A stretch of 64,000 nucleotides of DNA from Acanthaster planci (Eukaryota > Echinodermata > Asteroidea > Valvatida > Acanthasteridae): assembly GCF_001949145.1 (NCBI RefSeq), contig NW_019091453.1, positions 3,084 through 67,083 on the forward strand. The letters run 5' to 3'. Shown here in pieces: positions 11,384-24,500 of the stretch. The notes beneath the pieces were generated by a model. It made no database searches and was not told the DNA's origin. It saw only the letters and a program-made list of their open reading frames with translations. The translations under genes and the position numbers were made by a program. How positions within the stretch are numbered: the stretch's first letter is position 1; each line of letters starts with the position of its first letter.

Positions 11384-11453
11384 TTAACCCTAACCCCCTA
11401 GGGTGTATGTAAAATCGTATTGAAATTGGAGGATTTGGGACTGTTAGGGTTAA
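11384..11453. repeat. 70-bp micro-element with TTAACCCTAA ends, copy 1
   Basis: It runs from TTAACCCTAACCCCCTAGGG to CTGTTAGGGTTAA. Read on the minus strand it matches 58687-58756 over the full 70 bp, with shared blocks AATCCTCCAAT, ATGATTTT/ACGATTTT and ACACCCTAGGG. Only the ends are inverted repeats; the middle is unique to this subfamily. Confidence 0.75.
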
Positions 11454-11564
11454 AAATATTGTACTGTTGTCATCAGCCAAAATTGAGCAAAATATGAAAA
11501 TTAATAGTTCCAGTTAAGCCTACATGTATATGTACAATACCGGTACATGAACCAAATACCAGTA

Positions 11565-11859
11565 ATTTACATCAAAGATCGTATAGCGCCGCGTGCAAGA
11601 TGGCGAACTTCACCGTGAATACATGTAAAATGTTGTAATCGCATGGGTGCCGTTTGAGCAAGCAATATGCCTGCTCAATGCACATTAATGCAAAGGCGCA
11701 GGTGCTGCAGCAGGCATGTGCACGTGGTGAGCCTTCGCCTGAGCATAACCGTAAACCGCGCAGGCGTATCACTTGCTCAAATGGCGCCTATGGTAATTAC
11801 ACCTTTTGGGCAGTTATCCATCTTGCACCTTCGGCGTTATACGATCTTTTATTTACATC
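11565..11859. mobile_element. Mutator-like MITE with perfect 9-bp target duplication
   Basis: Element 11574-11850 is bracketed by ATTTACATC at 11565-11573 and again at 11851-11859. Its ends are inverted: AAAGATCGTATAGCGCCG then GTGCAAGATGG on the left, and the complement of AAAGATCGTATAACGCCG then GTGCAAGATGG on the right, with roughly 40-bp arms. A 9-bp duplication is the usual Mutator (MULE) footprint. The interior is G+C-rich and has no transposase, so it is non-autonomous. The perfect duplication suggests a fairly recent insertion. Confidence 0.8.
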
Positions 11860-12104
11860 TTCCATACGTAAAAGTTTGACATTCTACCAGGACATATACC
11901 CATGTGCAATTTATCCAGATTTGGGATCTACATGTACATGTAGTTCCATTTTGATGACGAGTTTTAAGTTTAATCTCAAACAGACCCTCACCAATGTACC
12001 GGTACCTACATGTACTGTATGTACATGTATGTATACAGTGTACCAGTACATGTACACTGTACAATGTACCAGAGGCTTCTTTTTCCAATTTCCTTTTTGT
12101 TGTC

Positions 12105-12436
12105 TTAACCCTAACCCTACATAATACTACAGATTACTACTTGTAGTGAAATGTAATAATCAGTGCTGCCGCTTGTAAGAGGACATGACCGTATTGTTCT
12201 CTGAAGCCATAAAATACAATAGAAAAGACAATGTACCATACAGTGCTCTGGCATTATGAATGCGTGGCTTTATTAATTATTGTTCTCTGTACCAGTGACA
12301 ATGGAAGTAACCTAGCCAGAAGTAGTAATTTGTAGTGCTACATGTAGGTCCTTCAGGCTCAGACTATTACTTAGTATTTTGCAGTACTACATGTAAGTAC
12401 TGTAAGCCAAACAATATGCTTGGCGATTAGGGTTAA
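12105..12436. repeat. Segment bounded by TTAACCCTAACCC and TTAGGGTTAA
   Basis: A TTAACCCTAACCC end at 12105 faces a TTAGGGTTAA end at 12427-12436, using the same terminal word as the 59-70 bp micro-elements but 332 bp apart. The right part holds two related units, AGTAATTTGTAGTGCTACAT and AGTATTTTGCAGTACTACAT. It could be a longer relative of the family or a chance pairing. Confidence 0.35.
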
Positions 12437-12490
12437 AACAATTGGTGTTAATGAATGCTATAACACTGGTTTCCTCTGTGAAAAATGAGG

Positions 12491-12760
12491 TGTGAGTCAT
12501 TCTACACATTAGGGGCCCAATTTTGTGTGTCCTCGTCACATCTGATATACCGTATGATTTTGTATTAAAGTTCAGAACATATTGTCTAATTTCCAAGCGT
12601 AAAGATTAGTGCAAATTACATGTGTACCTGCCAAACAAATGTAGATGGAAATTGTTTGAAATCAATTTCAGTGATATTTCTATGTCAAAGTATGCAGGTC
12701 AGGTGTAACAGACACAAACATGTCACACTTTTGGACCCTGAATTTATAGAATGGCCCACA
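12491..12760 (+). mobile_element. MITE family B, copy 1
   Basis: It aligns in the same orientation with 32429-32671 along its length. Shared blocks include ACATCTGA, AAGTTCAGAACA, AATTTCCAAG, CCTGCCAAACAA, GTTTGAAATCAATT, CAGTGATATTTC and GTCACACTTTTGGACCC. Its terminal inverted repeats are degraded (CATTCTACACATTAGGGGCCC against GGGCC.TTCTATAAATTC). No coding capacity. Confidence 0.75.
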
Positions 12761-15392
12761 GTAGCATTAAATGATTTGGAGGATCTTTCATGAGATTGCT
12801 AGAAGTAAAAGTTCATAATCAGTCTGAAGGACGCACATTGTACAGGACTGACTTTTTTACAAAATTCTTTTTGATTGAATCCAGGTAACCATGTTTAGAG
12901 ACACAGCGTGGACTTAAATACCCCTTTCCCCATGTACATTCAAGAGATGATAATTGCATACATGTACATGTACTACGGTACATAAAGTAAGGAGCCCAGC
13001 CCTGTCAAAGTACATATGCCGTCAGTGTAGATTGGGGTGTAGATTGGTGCCTTTACAGTTTTGTGATTTGCTTTTGTATCTACTGTGGGTTGCATTCTAA
13101 TTTTCACACTTCAGTACATGGATGTTGTACCGTACATGTCTGGGATCAGTTATGATAGGTGCCTGTGCCTAAACAGCATTGCTAAATGCAGTTTACTGAA
13201 CATCTCAAGTTGCACACATGTACATGTGCAGTCATGTGATGCAATTGACATGAGTAACCCTATTGTTGCTATTGTGATAGCTGACAGTGCCCAAGATAAA
13301 CAGTTAATTTGGCCAGTGCAGGCTTTCTCATTCACTCATGCTGATTCACTGGGGAAGTGAAGCCTTTGTAGGCAAACAATCCAAAGATTGCACTGGAGAT
13401 ATAAAGCCTTTAGAAGAAAAAGTCAGGCTTGGTTTTCTTCTCTCTGATTGTGATCGTTCTTGCTGGCCAGAAGGATAAATATCTTTAAAGGCTGCGATGG
13501 AAAGATGTCTTTAGGAACGGATTTCAAACCTTTAAGTGTAGCGTCTGGAGGTCTACTCTCTGGAGGTCTGCACTCTGGCAAAAAGTTGGATGTTTAGTTG
13601 GCGAGTTGGATTGTAATGCCTATTGACCATGAGCAATCCATCAGTGATTACTCATTTACAGGGCATGCTGACAGACAATTTAAAATACACGTACATGTGC
13701 TAGTACAACTGTTCTGTCTATAACATTGGGTTTTTTGCAATTTTCCGAGTTAACAATTTTCAGAAGTCTGCTTATTTAAATAGGACAGCTGGTACAAAGT
13801 GCTTGAAAATGTCTTCACTGTATCTCATTGAAATTTGCGCAGAACAAAAAACCCTGTTTTTTCAGGAGACAAGACGTACGTGTACTCTTCACAAGAAGGC
13901 TTACGCACACATGTACATGTACATACTGGTAAGAAAAATTTTACTTTTATTTTATTATGTTCACAACTAGGACTTTCTTTTCTTCAGGTGCAGTATGCTG
14001 CCATTGTAATCAAAGGCCATGTCAATGTATTGTTATGGAGTATTGAGGAAGCCTTCGTGTATATCAAATTTTTGTGTCAGATTTCCAGTTTAATAGTCTG
14101 GTAATTTGTTGTTACAATTTGTAAATCTTTCATACAATTTTAGATGGCAGAATATGCATACATGTCGCGTACATGTACATATGTGCTCTGCATTAATACG
14201 TACATGTATGACATCATCAAGTGAGTCATCAACGACAGCTTTGCAGATGGTTACTTAAGGAGCTTTTTAGTTTGTACCCTAGCTCAAACACCCCTCGGGC
14301 CTTAAGCTGATGCCTAGCGTTCACATCTGTAGCTAAAGATGGATTGTAATGGTATTTAGCCTTAACTCCGTTGGAAAAGTCTGGTTGATCTAACTTGGAT
14401 CTTGGGTCCCACAATTTTATTTTGTGAAATACTGGTACATGTGTATGATTATCAGATTTGTGAAGTCAGCTTTTGTGAACTTTGTGAACTCAACCTTTGG
14501 ATTTTATTTTATGGAGAGTGTTCCACCCCCCCCAAAAAAACTTAATGTACATGTATGGTTCGGTGAAAGCTTTCTAAAATAATGCATAAATTCGTTTTCA
14601 TAAATCACTTTTACCTATTTTGAAATATCTTGTTGAAATGATTTTTTTAAATGACAAAGCATAATTTCTTGTTTGAAATATTTACTTTTAAAAAAAATTT
14701 ACGTACATGTATGTAATTGTAGATGTGAAAAAAAAATCAAATTCTGCAAAGTGCTTGGTGAGTACAGTGACCTCAAAATATACAAATCGAAAAGGTTAGA
14801 AACCTGAGATTCTGATCCTTACAAAATCTTTCTCTTAGTTTTATTGACGTGGAAATGTGATTGATCACAAGCAGGAAAAAAAAACCTGGAACATCACAAC
14901 CCCAGTGTGCAGCCTACATGTAAGTATCGGGAAGGGACTGTTTGACTGATTGAATCACTGAAATAGACTGAATTATTTGTTGTCATGAAAAGCTTATGAT
15001 CAATTATGTGTACTGGATCAAACAGGTCTTTGGCTTGGATAATGAGATCCGAAGGTCCCCAAATGAGTCACTTCAGTTCAGCTAGGAAAACTGTATTCAA
15101 TAGTGGAGGCACCTCTTGATTGATGTAGGCCAGTGTACACGTATGTATGTACATGTAGATTGGGCTATGTGTGTTAAATGACATATGTACATGTACATGT
15201 ACACGGTACCTGTGCACTGTACGTGTACATGTTCACAGTCCATACTGTTAAATGTACATGTTTCATTTTCAGGATTACACATGTATGAAAATGTGGATGT
15301 TGTGGGGACCCCAAGTGTTATTGGGACAATATGTGTACAAAAGAAATTATCCCTTCCTTGAGGTGAAGGCCTACCCAGACCCACACATGTAC

Positions 15393-16053
15393 AAGTCTGA
15401 CGCCTCATAGGTCCAATGCCTCATAACCCCGACAAATGCATTGAAAGGTTCGAACGGTTTTTTGGGACCATGACATAGATCCAACGCCTCCAAAATCCAA
15501 CGCCTCCAACGCCTCGAAAGTCCGACATTTGATTTGACACTTGTTATGAGCATATGAAGACGACGCTGGGAACAAGACTGGTTTCTAGTGTTATGACACA
15601 TACAAACATTTTTTAGATCTCAAAAGTATTACAGTCAAAAAAAATGCTTTTTATATTTAGCGAAGTATCATACATCATTCTTACACAGAGTGGTATTTTG
15701 GATTCAAAAAATACTGGACCAGTGTACGAACTGTGCAGGCAGTCCACTTGATTTAGTTTTCCTAACGGGGTCAATACCGTGAGCACAAGTTTGGGAACAA
15801 AGTTCAATCTTGCCCACGGACGACGCATCGAGCGTAGGCCCGCACTCCTCCATTTTTCAAAGTCAATCGCACTGACGCTTCATATTAAGTCTGACACCTT
15901 GTTGGTCCGACAACGGATTTATGAGGCATTAGACCTTTGAGGCGTCGGGAACTATGAGGCTGAAAAAAAAATTGCCCTTAAATCCGACGCCTCATACATG
16001 TAAGTCCAAAAATTTGAACTTTTGAGGCCTCGGACCTATGAGGCGTCAGACTT
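15393..16053. mobile_element. Self-similar foldback element with perfect 22-bp terminal inverted repeats
   Basis: Positions 15393-15414 and 16032-16053 are exact reverse complements over 22 bp, starting AAGTCTGACGCCTCATAGG. Variants of the same word (ACGCCTC, GACGCCTCAT, ATGAGGC) recur in both orientations inside, near 15420, 15490, 15925 and 15985. The termini thus look like an amplified internal motif. No target duplication or ORF was convincing, and the superfamily is unknown. Confidence 0.75.
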
Positions 16054-17480
16054 ACGATAAGCACCCCCTACATGTAGGTATCATTAGAAAAATGGATCCA
16101 GAACCAAATTTTCAGTGGGGGGGTCAAAACATTTTTGCAGGGAAGGGTGGGAAGAAAACTTTGGTAATTCCTTGATGTATACCTTTAACCTTTCTGCAGG
16201 GCAAGGCCAACTTTTGGGTTTTTTATGTGCTTAGGGAAGCACCATAATGAAAATGATTCATGTATAGTCCCAAAATATCACCTTTCTCTATTCCAAAACA
16301 ACAAACATTTTTGCCCTTTGAGACTTTTTGGGGGGCCCTTTTTTCCCCCTTGGATCCCCATGCTGTAAATTCTCATTATTACTTTTTTGCTGATCTTTCA
16401 TGTCTTTGCAGAAAGGACACCAGTTGTCAATACACAGGGGCCATGCACAATGTGTTGGAGTTGTTGGACCAGTGTTAAGTGCACAGGATTTAAAATATTT
16501 TCACACATGATCTTGCGTTATTTAGCATCCACGCATGCACGCACATATAGGAATTAGGCCAGGCTGAGTGTACTGCTCTATTTGACATCAAGGTCAAGAA
16601 ACAGACTGTTTTGCGGATGCCATCAATGCTAAATTTTATGGTTGGGACTTGGAATTAAGATCTCCTGTAACCATACATTTGCAGTGATTTTGTTAAGAAT
16701 AATTCTCCATTATTTTAATATACATACAATACTTCTTGAGTTGAAGCAAACATGGCAAATGGGCGCGAAATATTTATTCTTTGCACATATTCATCAGCAT
16801 GGGTGTACATGTATGTTACATGTAGCCTACACCATTTTACTAGCTGGGCGCTGTCGATGAAACCATTATTGTATTCAGTCATTGTGCCAGCACTACTTGT
16901 TACCACTGGTACATGCCTCTAGTACATGCACTTTGTACATGTACATGGTGTGGATAAAAATTTGGGTGGGACCTACTCGTGGAACTTTGAAGCATGATTG
17001 AACCAATATACTCGTATGTACAGAACATGCACTTTTTGAATACCCATAATCATTTTTATAAGGGTCGAGTTTAGTCGTGTCAAGATAAATACCAGTATGG
17101 AAACTTACATGCATACTGGTGGCACGTAGATGTACCGGTACTCGTACATGAAGACCATACAATAAGGAAGATTTGCAGATTTGTACCTGTACATTTACCC
17201 CCCCCCCTTGTATGTTGTACAGGGTTTTGTTTGGGAATGGGACATTTGAAAGTCATGTACATGTACGTGTATGTATTCAGCAAGGCTGAATGTGTGTACA
17301 CTACATGCATTCATGTATATACCGGATGTGGACTTTTTACTTAGAGGGAGAACCTACATGTACACATGGTACACGTACCAGTACTGTATATTGAGCAACA
17401 CATTTTTCATGTGACAATCTGTGGCCTTTTGATTGCTTCTAAAGTTCTAGTAGATTATAAGTTTGGCTGTCAGAATGTTC

Positions 17481-17690
17481 AAGTAGGCTAATTAATGAGT
17501 CAGTGGGTAACAGCTCTCACTCAATCCAGTAATCTGGTTCCGATCTTCACTATGATGTCTTCCTCTGAGATATTTGTCTGCCGTCTGGCGACAGGCGGAC
17601 CGTCCTGTAACGGCTTTGCCATGTAGCCTCAGCTGTCTGTTTGCCCTCCATTATGCCATTTGCCTCTCTGGGGTAATTAATTTTAGGTCG
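17481..17690. promoter_or_regulatory. Candidate regulatory element with TAATTA and AP-1 sites
   Basis: This is a stretch of unusually complex, balanced composition inside simple-sequence DNA. It has TAATTA at 17489-17494 overlapping TGAGTCA (17496-17502), and a second TAATTA at 17674-17679. It contains no ORF and no repeat. This is a compositional judgement only. Confidence 0.2.
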
Positions 17691-18378
17691 CATCATTGGA
17701 CTCTCAGATCAGATGGGGAGTTTCTTCCTACATGAGTTTGAAGCACATTTCTTTGATGATGTCTTGTTGAATGGTTCGACCGATATACTGTCTATTGGCA
17801 CTTGCTCATAAAAAAGAAATTTCCACAGGTCTGATTAATTTGGTGCGCCATTTTTCCCTGAGTGATATTTTAAAAATAATCTCCATTATTCGTTGTACAT
17901 CCCAGTATACAATTGGCATTCTGTGGTTTGTGACAAATAGGGAATGTTTTTGTAATGAGCACCTATAGGTCACCTTTTTCTGAGAGGGTCAACAGATAAA
18001 TTTTGAATGTTATAGTTCGAAGGTCTTTGTTAAAGTTCGTGATATTTTGCAAAACCCATGAAAACCAGTTCATAATTACCTCTATGCAACGCACAAATGT
18101 TTAACTTAGCATATTTGCTTTAACAGGTTGTCTGAAATTCACCGATTGAATTTAAAGCAGAAGTACATGTACATGTACATGTATGCTCTATACACATGTA
18201 CATGTGTCTTTTTTAATGAAAAATATAGCATACTGGTACATTGTACATGTTCACTGTGCAGTAATTCACCCTGAGTCATAATTTGTCTTAAACCTGACCT
18301 GATATTTGCCAGGAAACTTTTTTGTTTGCCTCCCCCACTGGCCCCTTGAGCAGGTGGCCCTTGTCTTATAATAATATG

Positions 18379-18404
18379 AGGTCTGTGACCTCACACAGAG
18401 GTCA
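18379..18404. promoter_or_regulatory. Cluster of nuclear-receptor half-site-like words
   Basis: AGGTCTGTGACCT is followed seven bases later by AGGTCA at 18399-18404, giving TGACCT and AGGTCA in everted arrangement. Half-sites are short and common, so function is unproven. Confidence 0.15.
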
Positions 18405-21334
18405 GGTCTGACTGAATGGCTTGCTCTGATCAGGTTGGGTCATTTATAATTTACAAAATAACGCACTAGCACAGTGCACCATCATTTTACTTAAAAAGCT
18501 TCGTCAATTCATGCTCAGTTCAACTTCCACAAATTACATTAGAAGATGGCATGTACATATGTACTTGCGTATTTTGAGTTTTATTTGGAGAATGTTAGAG
18601 AAAGGTTATTTTGAAAGGTTATTTTGGTTATTTTGTTATATATCAGCGCTTTGTGGTATCATTGACATGGAAAGCGTTTTTTTAATAAATCATTAAATTA
18701 TTTTTATTTGGTCAAACAAAAAATTAGCTGTGTTTCCAGTTACCCAACCAAACCTAGAAATCATGCGGAACCTACTGGTTTATATTTTTTTCAACAAATC
18801 AATTAAATATAAAAACTGATGGTGCCTTGCCCCAAGCCTAATATTTTGTACATCGTCCTGTACGTTGTATTGTTTTAATTTTTCTTTTTACATGAGATGG
18901 ATAGCTATATGATAATCTTTGGCTTGATTAATTTGTGGCACATTTGCAGTATTAATTAATCTGACACTGACTTAGTACCTGTTACAAATATACGCACCGC
19001 CCCCCAAAATACAGACCATCATCCGGCCCCTAAATTTTTGAGCTATAAAAATTTACAGTTAAAAAAATTTTTACCCTACCAACCACCTTAATTTATGTTT
19101 CAGTGTAACGGGAAATACAACTAATTTTTTGTTTGGCCTTATTATTATTTTGATTGATGTAAGCCTACATGTACTGGTACATATTCATGTACTGATTTTG
19201 AATCATGTAAATAATGTACGGTACATGTACATGTACCGTTATGCAAATTCCTAGTCCGTACGTGTGTATGCTGTATGCAGACACATGTACATGTACATGT
19301 AACACATTAGGTCGTCAGAAATGTAAAAAAAACTTCACATTCAGAAAATGATACATCAGTAGAAGTACTGTATGTACTTGTATGTGTATATTGAATGAAA
19401 CTTTTCTGGAAATTGAATATAGCAGATTTCAGCCTCCATCAGAGCTTATATTGCAAAATATTTACATGTTCGTGTACCAGCAAATGTAAAATCATATAGG
19501 GCCTACGTACAGTGTACCAGTATGTGCAATGATGTACATGTACATCGTACATGTTCAGTGCACACATGATTTGTGTAGTCAACACAATTAAATTAATGAC
19601 TGGAAATTTAATGCAGCGTCATTTTCTCGATCTCACCAAAGCACCAGACCGACTGTCACCTATACTGCTGATCAATAATCCTGATCGTTTGCCAAGCGGA
19701 ACAGAAAAGTGACTGATGACTCAGAAAGAATTTTGTAGCATCCATTCATCCACATTCACTCCATGCTGAACACTGACAGTGACACTTGAGTGCTTGTGTC
19801 TGATGTAGATTTTGTCACCGGTAGAATAGTCCCAATACATTGAATAAATACCGTTTAATGGAAGATGTGCTGCTAACAAATGATACAGCTACCGGTACAC
19901 TGTACAGATCTTTTGAACATTTGCAGTGTACATGCACAAGTTCTACATGTACTTGGAAAATCTATGCCAAAAGGCGGTGATTTTTAGAAGGAAATAGCAA
20001 GAATGTGAATGTTCACATGTGCATGTAGCGTACAGACTAGTACTAGCGTCAGTCAGCTCTTGGGTTAATACTGAGTTAGTCAATTGTACTTAGCTGATGT
20101 ATGACAACTCATTGTATATTACCAGTACACTGGATACAGAAGCTGTAATTTATAGCATATCACTTACTTTGTACATAGACATACAGTGTTTGGCTTTTAG
20201 TGCTTTGTATTTGTTGGTCAATGGTGGTCACTGGTTTGAGGAATCACTAAAGCCTGGCACAATCTGTGCATAGAGAGTACTGTACTCTTATGGTTGTACA
20301 TGTATACTGGTACATGAACATTCCTCTTTGGCACCAGAACCAAGGTGGTTGCATTGAACAGTCTTTTTTTCAGGTGGTTATTGATTGGTCTGACAGTGTG
20401 ATGTTGTTGTTACCTGCAAGCACTGATATTGAACCTACACAATAGGATTAACAGTTTGGTAGGATCAGCCTTTAGTTTATCCTACCCTTGCATTGTGGGT
20501 GGTGGCAGTCTCGATCTGGATTGTCCAGAGCTTGGTTGTGTGCTGTCTAATAATAATAATTGTAATCATGGAGATTTGTAAAGCGCACGTAGCCACCTAC
20601 TGTACATGTAATGAAAGGCGCTCAAGGTGCTAGATACTCAGAAAAATAACAACAAATATATTAAATATGCAGTAAAAAATGCAAGTACTGAGCATATGTA
20701 CTAGACTGTCCACTACGATGCACATACCGTACTGTCATGTGGCAGTTCTAAGCTAGAGGGAACAGACATCCCATTTTAATACATGTAGTCAATGAACGTC
20801 TCTCATGTTCCACTACCACTAAAACCCCACACCTTAGATACTGCACATTGCACACTGTACAGTGTACCATGTACAGTAAACATGCACAAGTATGAATTTT
20901 CCAGAACGAAATTTCTTGTAAAGTTGTTACATGTACAGTAGTTGCATCAGAATTTTGTTAAATATACATGTACATTGGTAATAATGCCATGATGGGGTGA
21001 GATACTAGTATGGGGTGTAGTCCTGCCTGAGCAAGCAATCCTTCCCCTGCCGAAGCTCTTGGAAATCACCTGGAGCGCACCTTTCATAGATGAAGGGTCA
21101 AATTGTTGTAATAAACGTGACACGTTGCTAACATTTCATCAGGTGTCATTTCCTTGAAACTTGTCTTTGTTGTCATGCATGTATTGTCAATGTTGACCAA
21201 CGCACATTGTGCATGAAAAGGAAAAGGATCATTTCTTGTTTAAATGCACCTGTATGTGCATGTTCACAGCAGTGAGTGCATACTTTGTACAGGCAGGGGA
21301 GGAAAGAGGAACTGTGTCCTGTAGGGGTACATGT

Positions 21335-21560
21335 CACCATACGCATCTTGTGTTTACTTCCTGTTGGTGCATGTGCACCACAGAGTACCTTGCCAAAGTG
21401 TGACGTCATCTAGAAGCAGTAAATGCCATGCAAACGAATGGAGTACGCACCATACGCATCTTGTGTTTACTTTCTGTTGGTACACGTGCACCACAGAGAA
21501 CCTTGCCAAAGTGTGACGTCATTTAGAAGCAGTAAATGCCATGCAAACACATGGAGTACG
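21335..21560 (+). repeat. Two tandem 113-bp units, each with a palindromic CRE
   Basis: CACCATACGCATCTTGTGTT starts at 21335 and again at 21448. The two 113-bp units differ at only a few positions through GCAGTAAATGCCATGCAAAC. Each contains the perfect cAMP-response-element palindrome TGACGTCA (21401-21408 and 21514-21521). The unit has no coding sense. Confidence 0.85.
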
Positions 21561-24500
21561 CGCGTGGTGGTTCACATGCTGGCTGTCACTCTAATGCTGT
21601 TTGCACACATACCGGTAATTGTGCGCATGGCGTACAAGCACCAGTACATGCAGTCACTTTGGTACTTTATAGTACATGTGTTTAGAGTTTGCTTCTTGTT
21701 CCATCTGTATATACTGCATGGTAGATATGCGTTGTAAATCTGGAACTACATGTACATTTTATTTTGTTATAGAAATGAAACTGATAGAATTCAATAGCAT
21801 ACATTTACATGTACTACTATGTGATACAGGAAAATGAAGTGTTACAAAGGTCAAGGTGGACGCTACTGGTGCAATGTACTGTGGCCTGTGTCAACCTTCC
21901 ATAAGGTACGGTACATGTACATGTGCATGTACATTCACACTGCAAAAAATTAGGGCAAGGTACATGCAGATGAACAGGATAGCACTAACATTGCATCAGC
22001 CTATGCACATTTACATTTATTGCCGTGTTTGCAACACAGAGGATACAGTGAATAGGAATGTAAAAATACATGTACTCATGTACTTGAATATTGTGTCCAA
22101 CATGCACACACATGTAGACAGTAATGAAGTGAACTGTAGTTTGACATGTCACACTCGATGACTTCGCACCATGTGATAGTGCGGCTGCAACGGAAACCAA
22201 TTTCGTAATGACCCAGAACGCCCTCCCCTTCCCCTTCGCCAAGAAACAGATGGAAACTGAGAGTAATGAGTGAACTGTGCTCACACGCCATGCATGATGC
22301 AGGTATACCAGTATGGCTTACTGAATTTCATGACATGAATTCTTCCACGCGTGACCTACGTCAAACCCTTCAACAACATGAGAATGATGCTGATTGAAAG
22401 GGCTTAGGCAACTGCACTGTTGGTAGAATGTCAGGTAATATAACCATACCATGCATTCACTGTGATCATGTGATTGAACACAGCACCTGCATGAGTACCA
22501 TGGGTGTACATGTATACCGATAGCTACCTGCCTATGTTCATGTACATGAGCTGTACCTGGACTGGTTTGTATTGCTACTGTATGCACATCGGCCTTCATT
22601 TACATGTAACAGTGTCTTCCCTTTTGGCACCACACACTGATACACATGTAAAAGTACAAGTTGTACGTGTACATGTATATTGTACATGAAATAACCAGGT
22701 ACACGTTGTAACCATTGCGAGATACTAAAAATCCCCTTTCAAAAATCAATTCCCCTAATTTAAGACAAGTATTTATTTTGGTTGCTTTACCTACCAGTAA
22801 ATTTAATAGCAGTTTGACCCACATTTTAATACACAACTGAATATGTTACAAAATACAAGTAATGAACGTGTACCGGCACCAACCGGTATTCACACATTAT
22901 GTACCAGTATTCTGTGGACATAATGGTACATGCAGAGGCAGACAGTCATTTTTTTCATGTTTAGTTTCTGTTGTGGGCGTGATCAAGCTCAGAGTATGGC
23001 GCCCACCTCCATTCATTCTTAATTGGTTGGTTCTCTTTAATCCACCTTTGTAAATCCACGCAGCCTTGAATGGTGGACAACATTAACTAGTTTTGCACTG
23101 TGGCCCTAGGCCATTCAAGTGTACATGTACAGTAGGTTTCCTTTGGGAAGATGAGTTCAAAAGAGGCCATGGCACTTTTTTTGAAAGCAAGAATGCAATT
23201 TAAAAACATCACTCAGTTGCAAAGGAAGTGGTTACCGATACTTGCCACGTTGTACTTAAGAAAGTTCCGTCAATTTTGATGAAGGCATGCCTTATCAAGT
23301 CCCACTTTTCGAAAGTTTGTCACTGATTTTGCTGGAGAGAAATTGTTGCTTCTTTGTCCCTCACAAAGCCAACACAGTGATTCTTTTTCTTCCAACCTGA
23401 AGGTTAGTTGAGAGGTACAATGTAGATCCTTGTACACATGTAGATTTACATGTAGTTGTGTCATGCATGATGCATGTGCCTAAGCATTTATTTGAGCAAG
23501 AACCCTTGGGGCCATGCTCTGTAATTCAACTGCCTTCGATAGGCCTTGAACCTGACTGAAAAAATGTGGAGTGATGCACACCTTCGTCTGAAAATGAACT
23601 TGAGCCTGCAACAAGGGCATGCTTCTTAGCTCCAGGACAACAATCCAATACACCTCTTGACCCTGAGTCAAGGATTTGACATGTTGAGTTTTTCCAATCT
23701 AACCAATAAGCCTCCTCTGAAATATACAGTGTGCCACATGTACAGTGATCAAATCTGATCACCTGAAAGTCATCATTTATTTCTAAACTTGCTACATGTA
23801 TGTACCGGTACCATTCAAGAACAACATGTGTATGTACATGTACCATATACGTGTATAACGTACATGTACATGTACATACATGTACAAGATAAAGTCTGTA
23901 GGCTACTAATACCATGTAGTCCTCGTTACCCTCAAGCCTCATAGTGGATGGAGGAAGGACATAAGATAATATGGTACAAATTATGAATATAAAAAAGCAG
24001 AGCTGCTGACCTGATTGCCTTGATCACACATGCACCGGGCTGGCAAAGCGTAGCAGGTGAAATGAATATTAGAGTTACAGCCAGTTACACTACTGGTACT
24101 ATGCATAAAGCAAAGTCAGTGTACATGTACATGAATTTTGAAAATTTACATGTACATTTGAAACCAGCTGCACACTGTTACATGTACATCATATTTTGTC
24201 ATGTGCATGTGTACCATATAATGTTATGTGAAAATTGTACATGTGCGTGTAATTGTGTGTACATGTATTTAAAAAATGAACTGATATACAACAATATACC
24301 GGTACATGTATACTGAGATGCACATGTGCGTGCATAAAAGTAGTTTGAGCCAATGTTGGTGCATATTCAGATTGGAAGTTTTGCCAATTTGTATAAATAG
24401 CCAGTTCAAATTGAACCATAAAAGTGGTGGTTACCAATAGCACTTACATGTACATGTATTTAAAACTCAGATGTACGGTAGATTTCCAAGAAAAAATTTT

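Noticed and set aside
11654-12124. 156-codon open frame at the Mutator-like MITE
   Set aside because: It spans the MITE, its target duplication and a TGTACATGTA-rich stretch, so it is not coding.
20560-20640. Segment with TTTGTAAAGCGC...GGCGCTCAAGGTGC, resembling a widespread invertebrate repeat
   Set aside because: Too short and too diverged to delimit or name; left out of the feature list.
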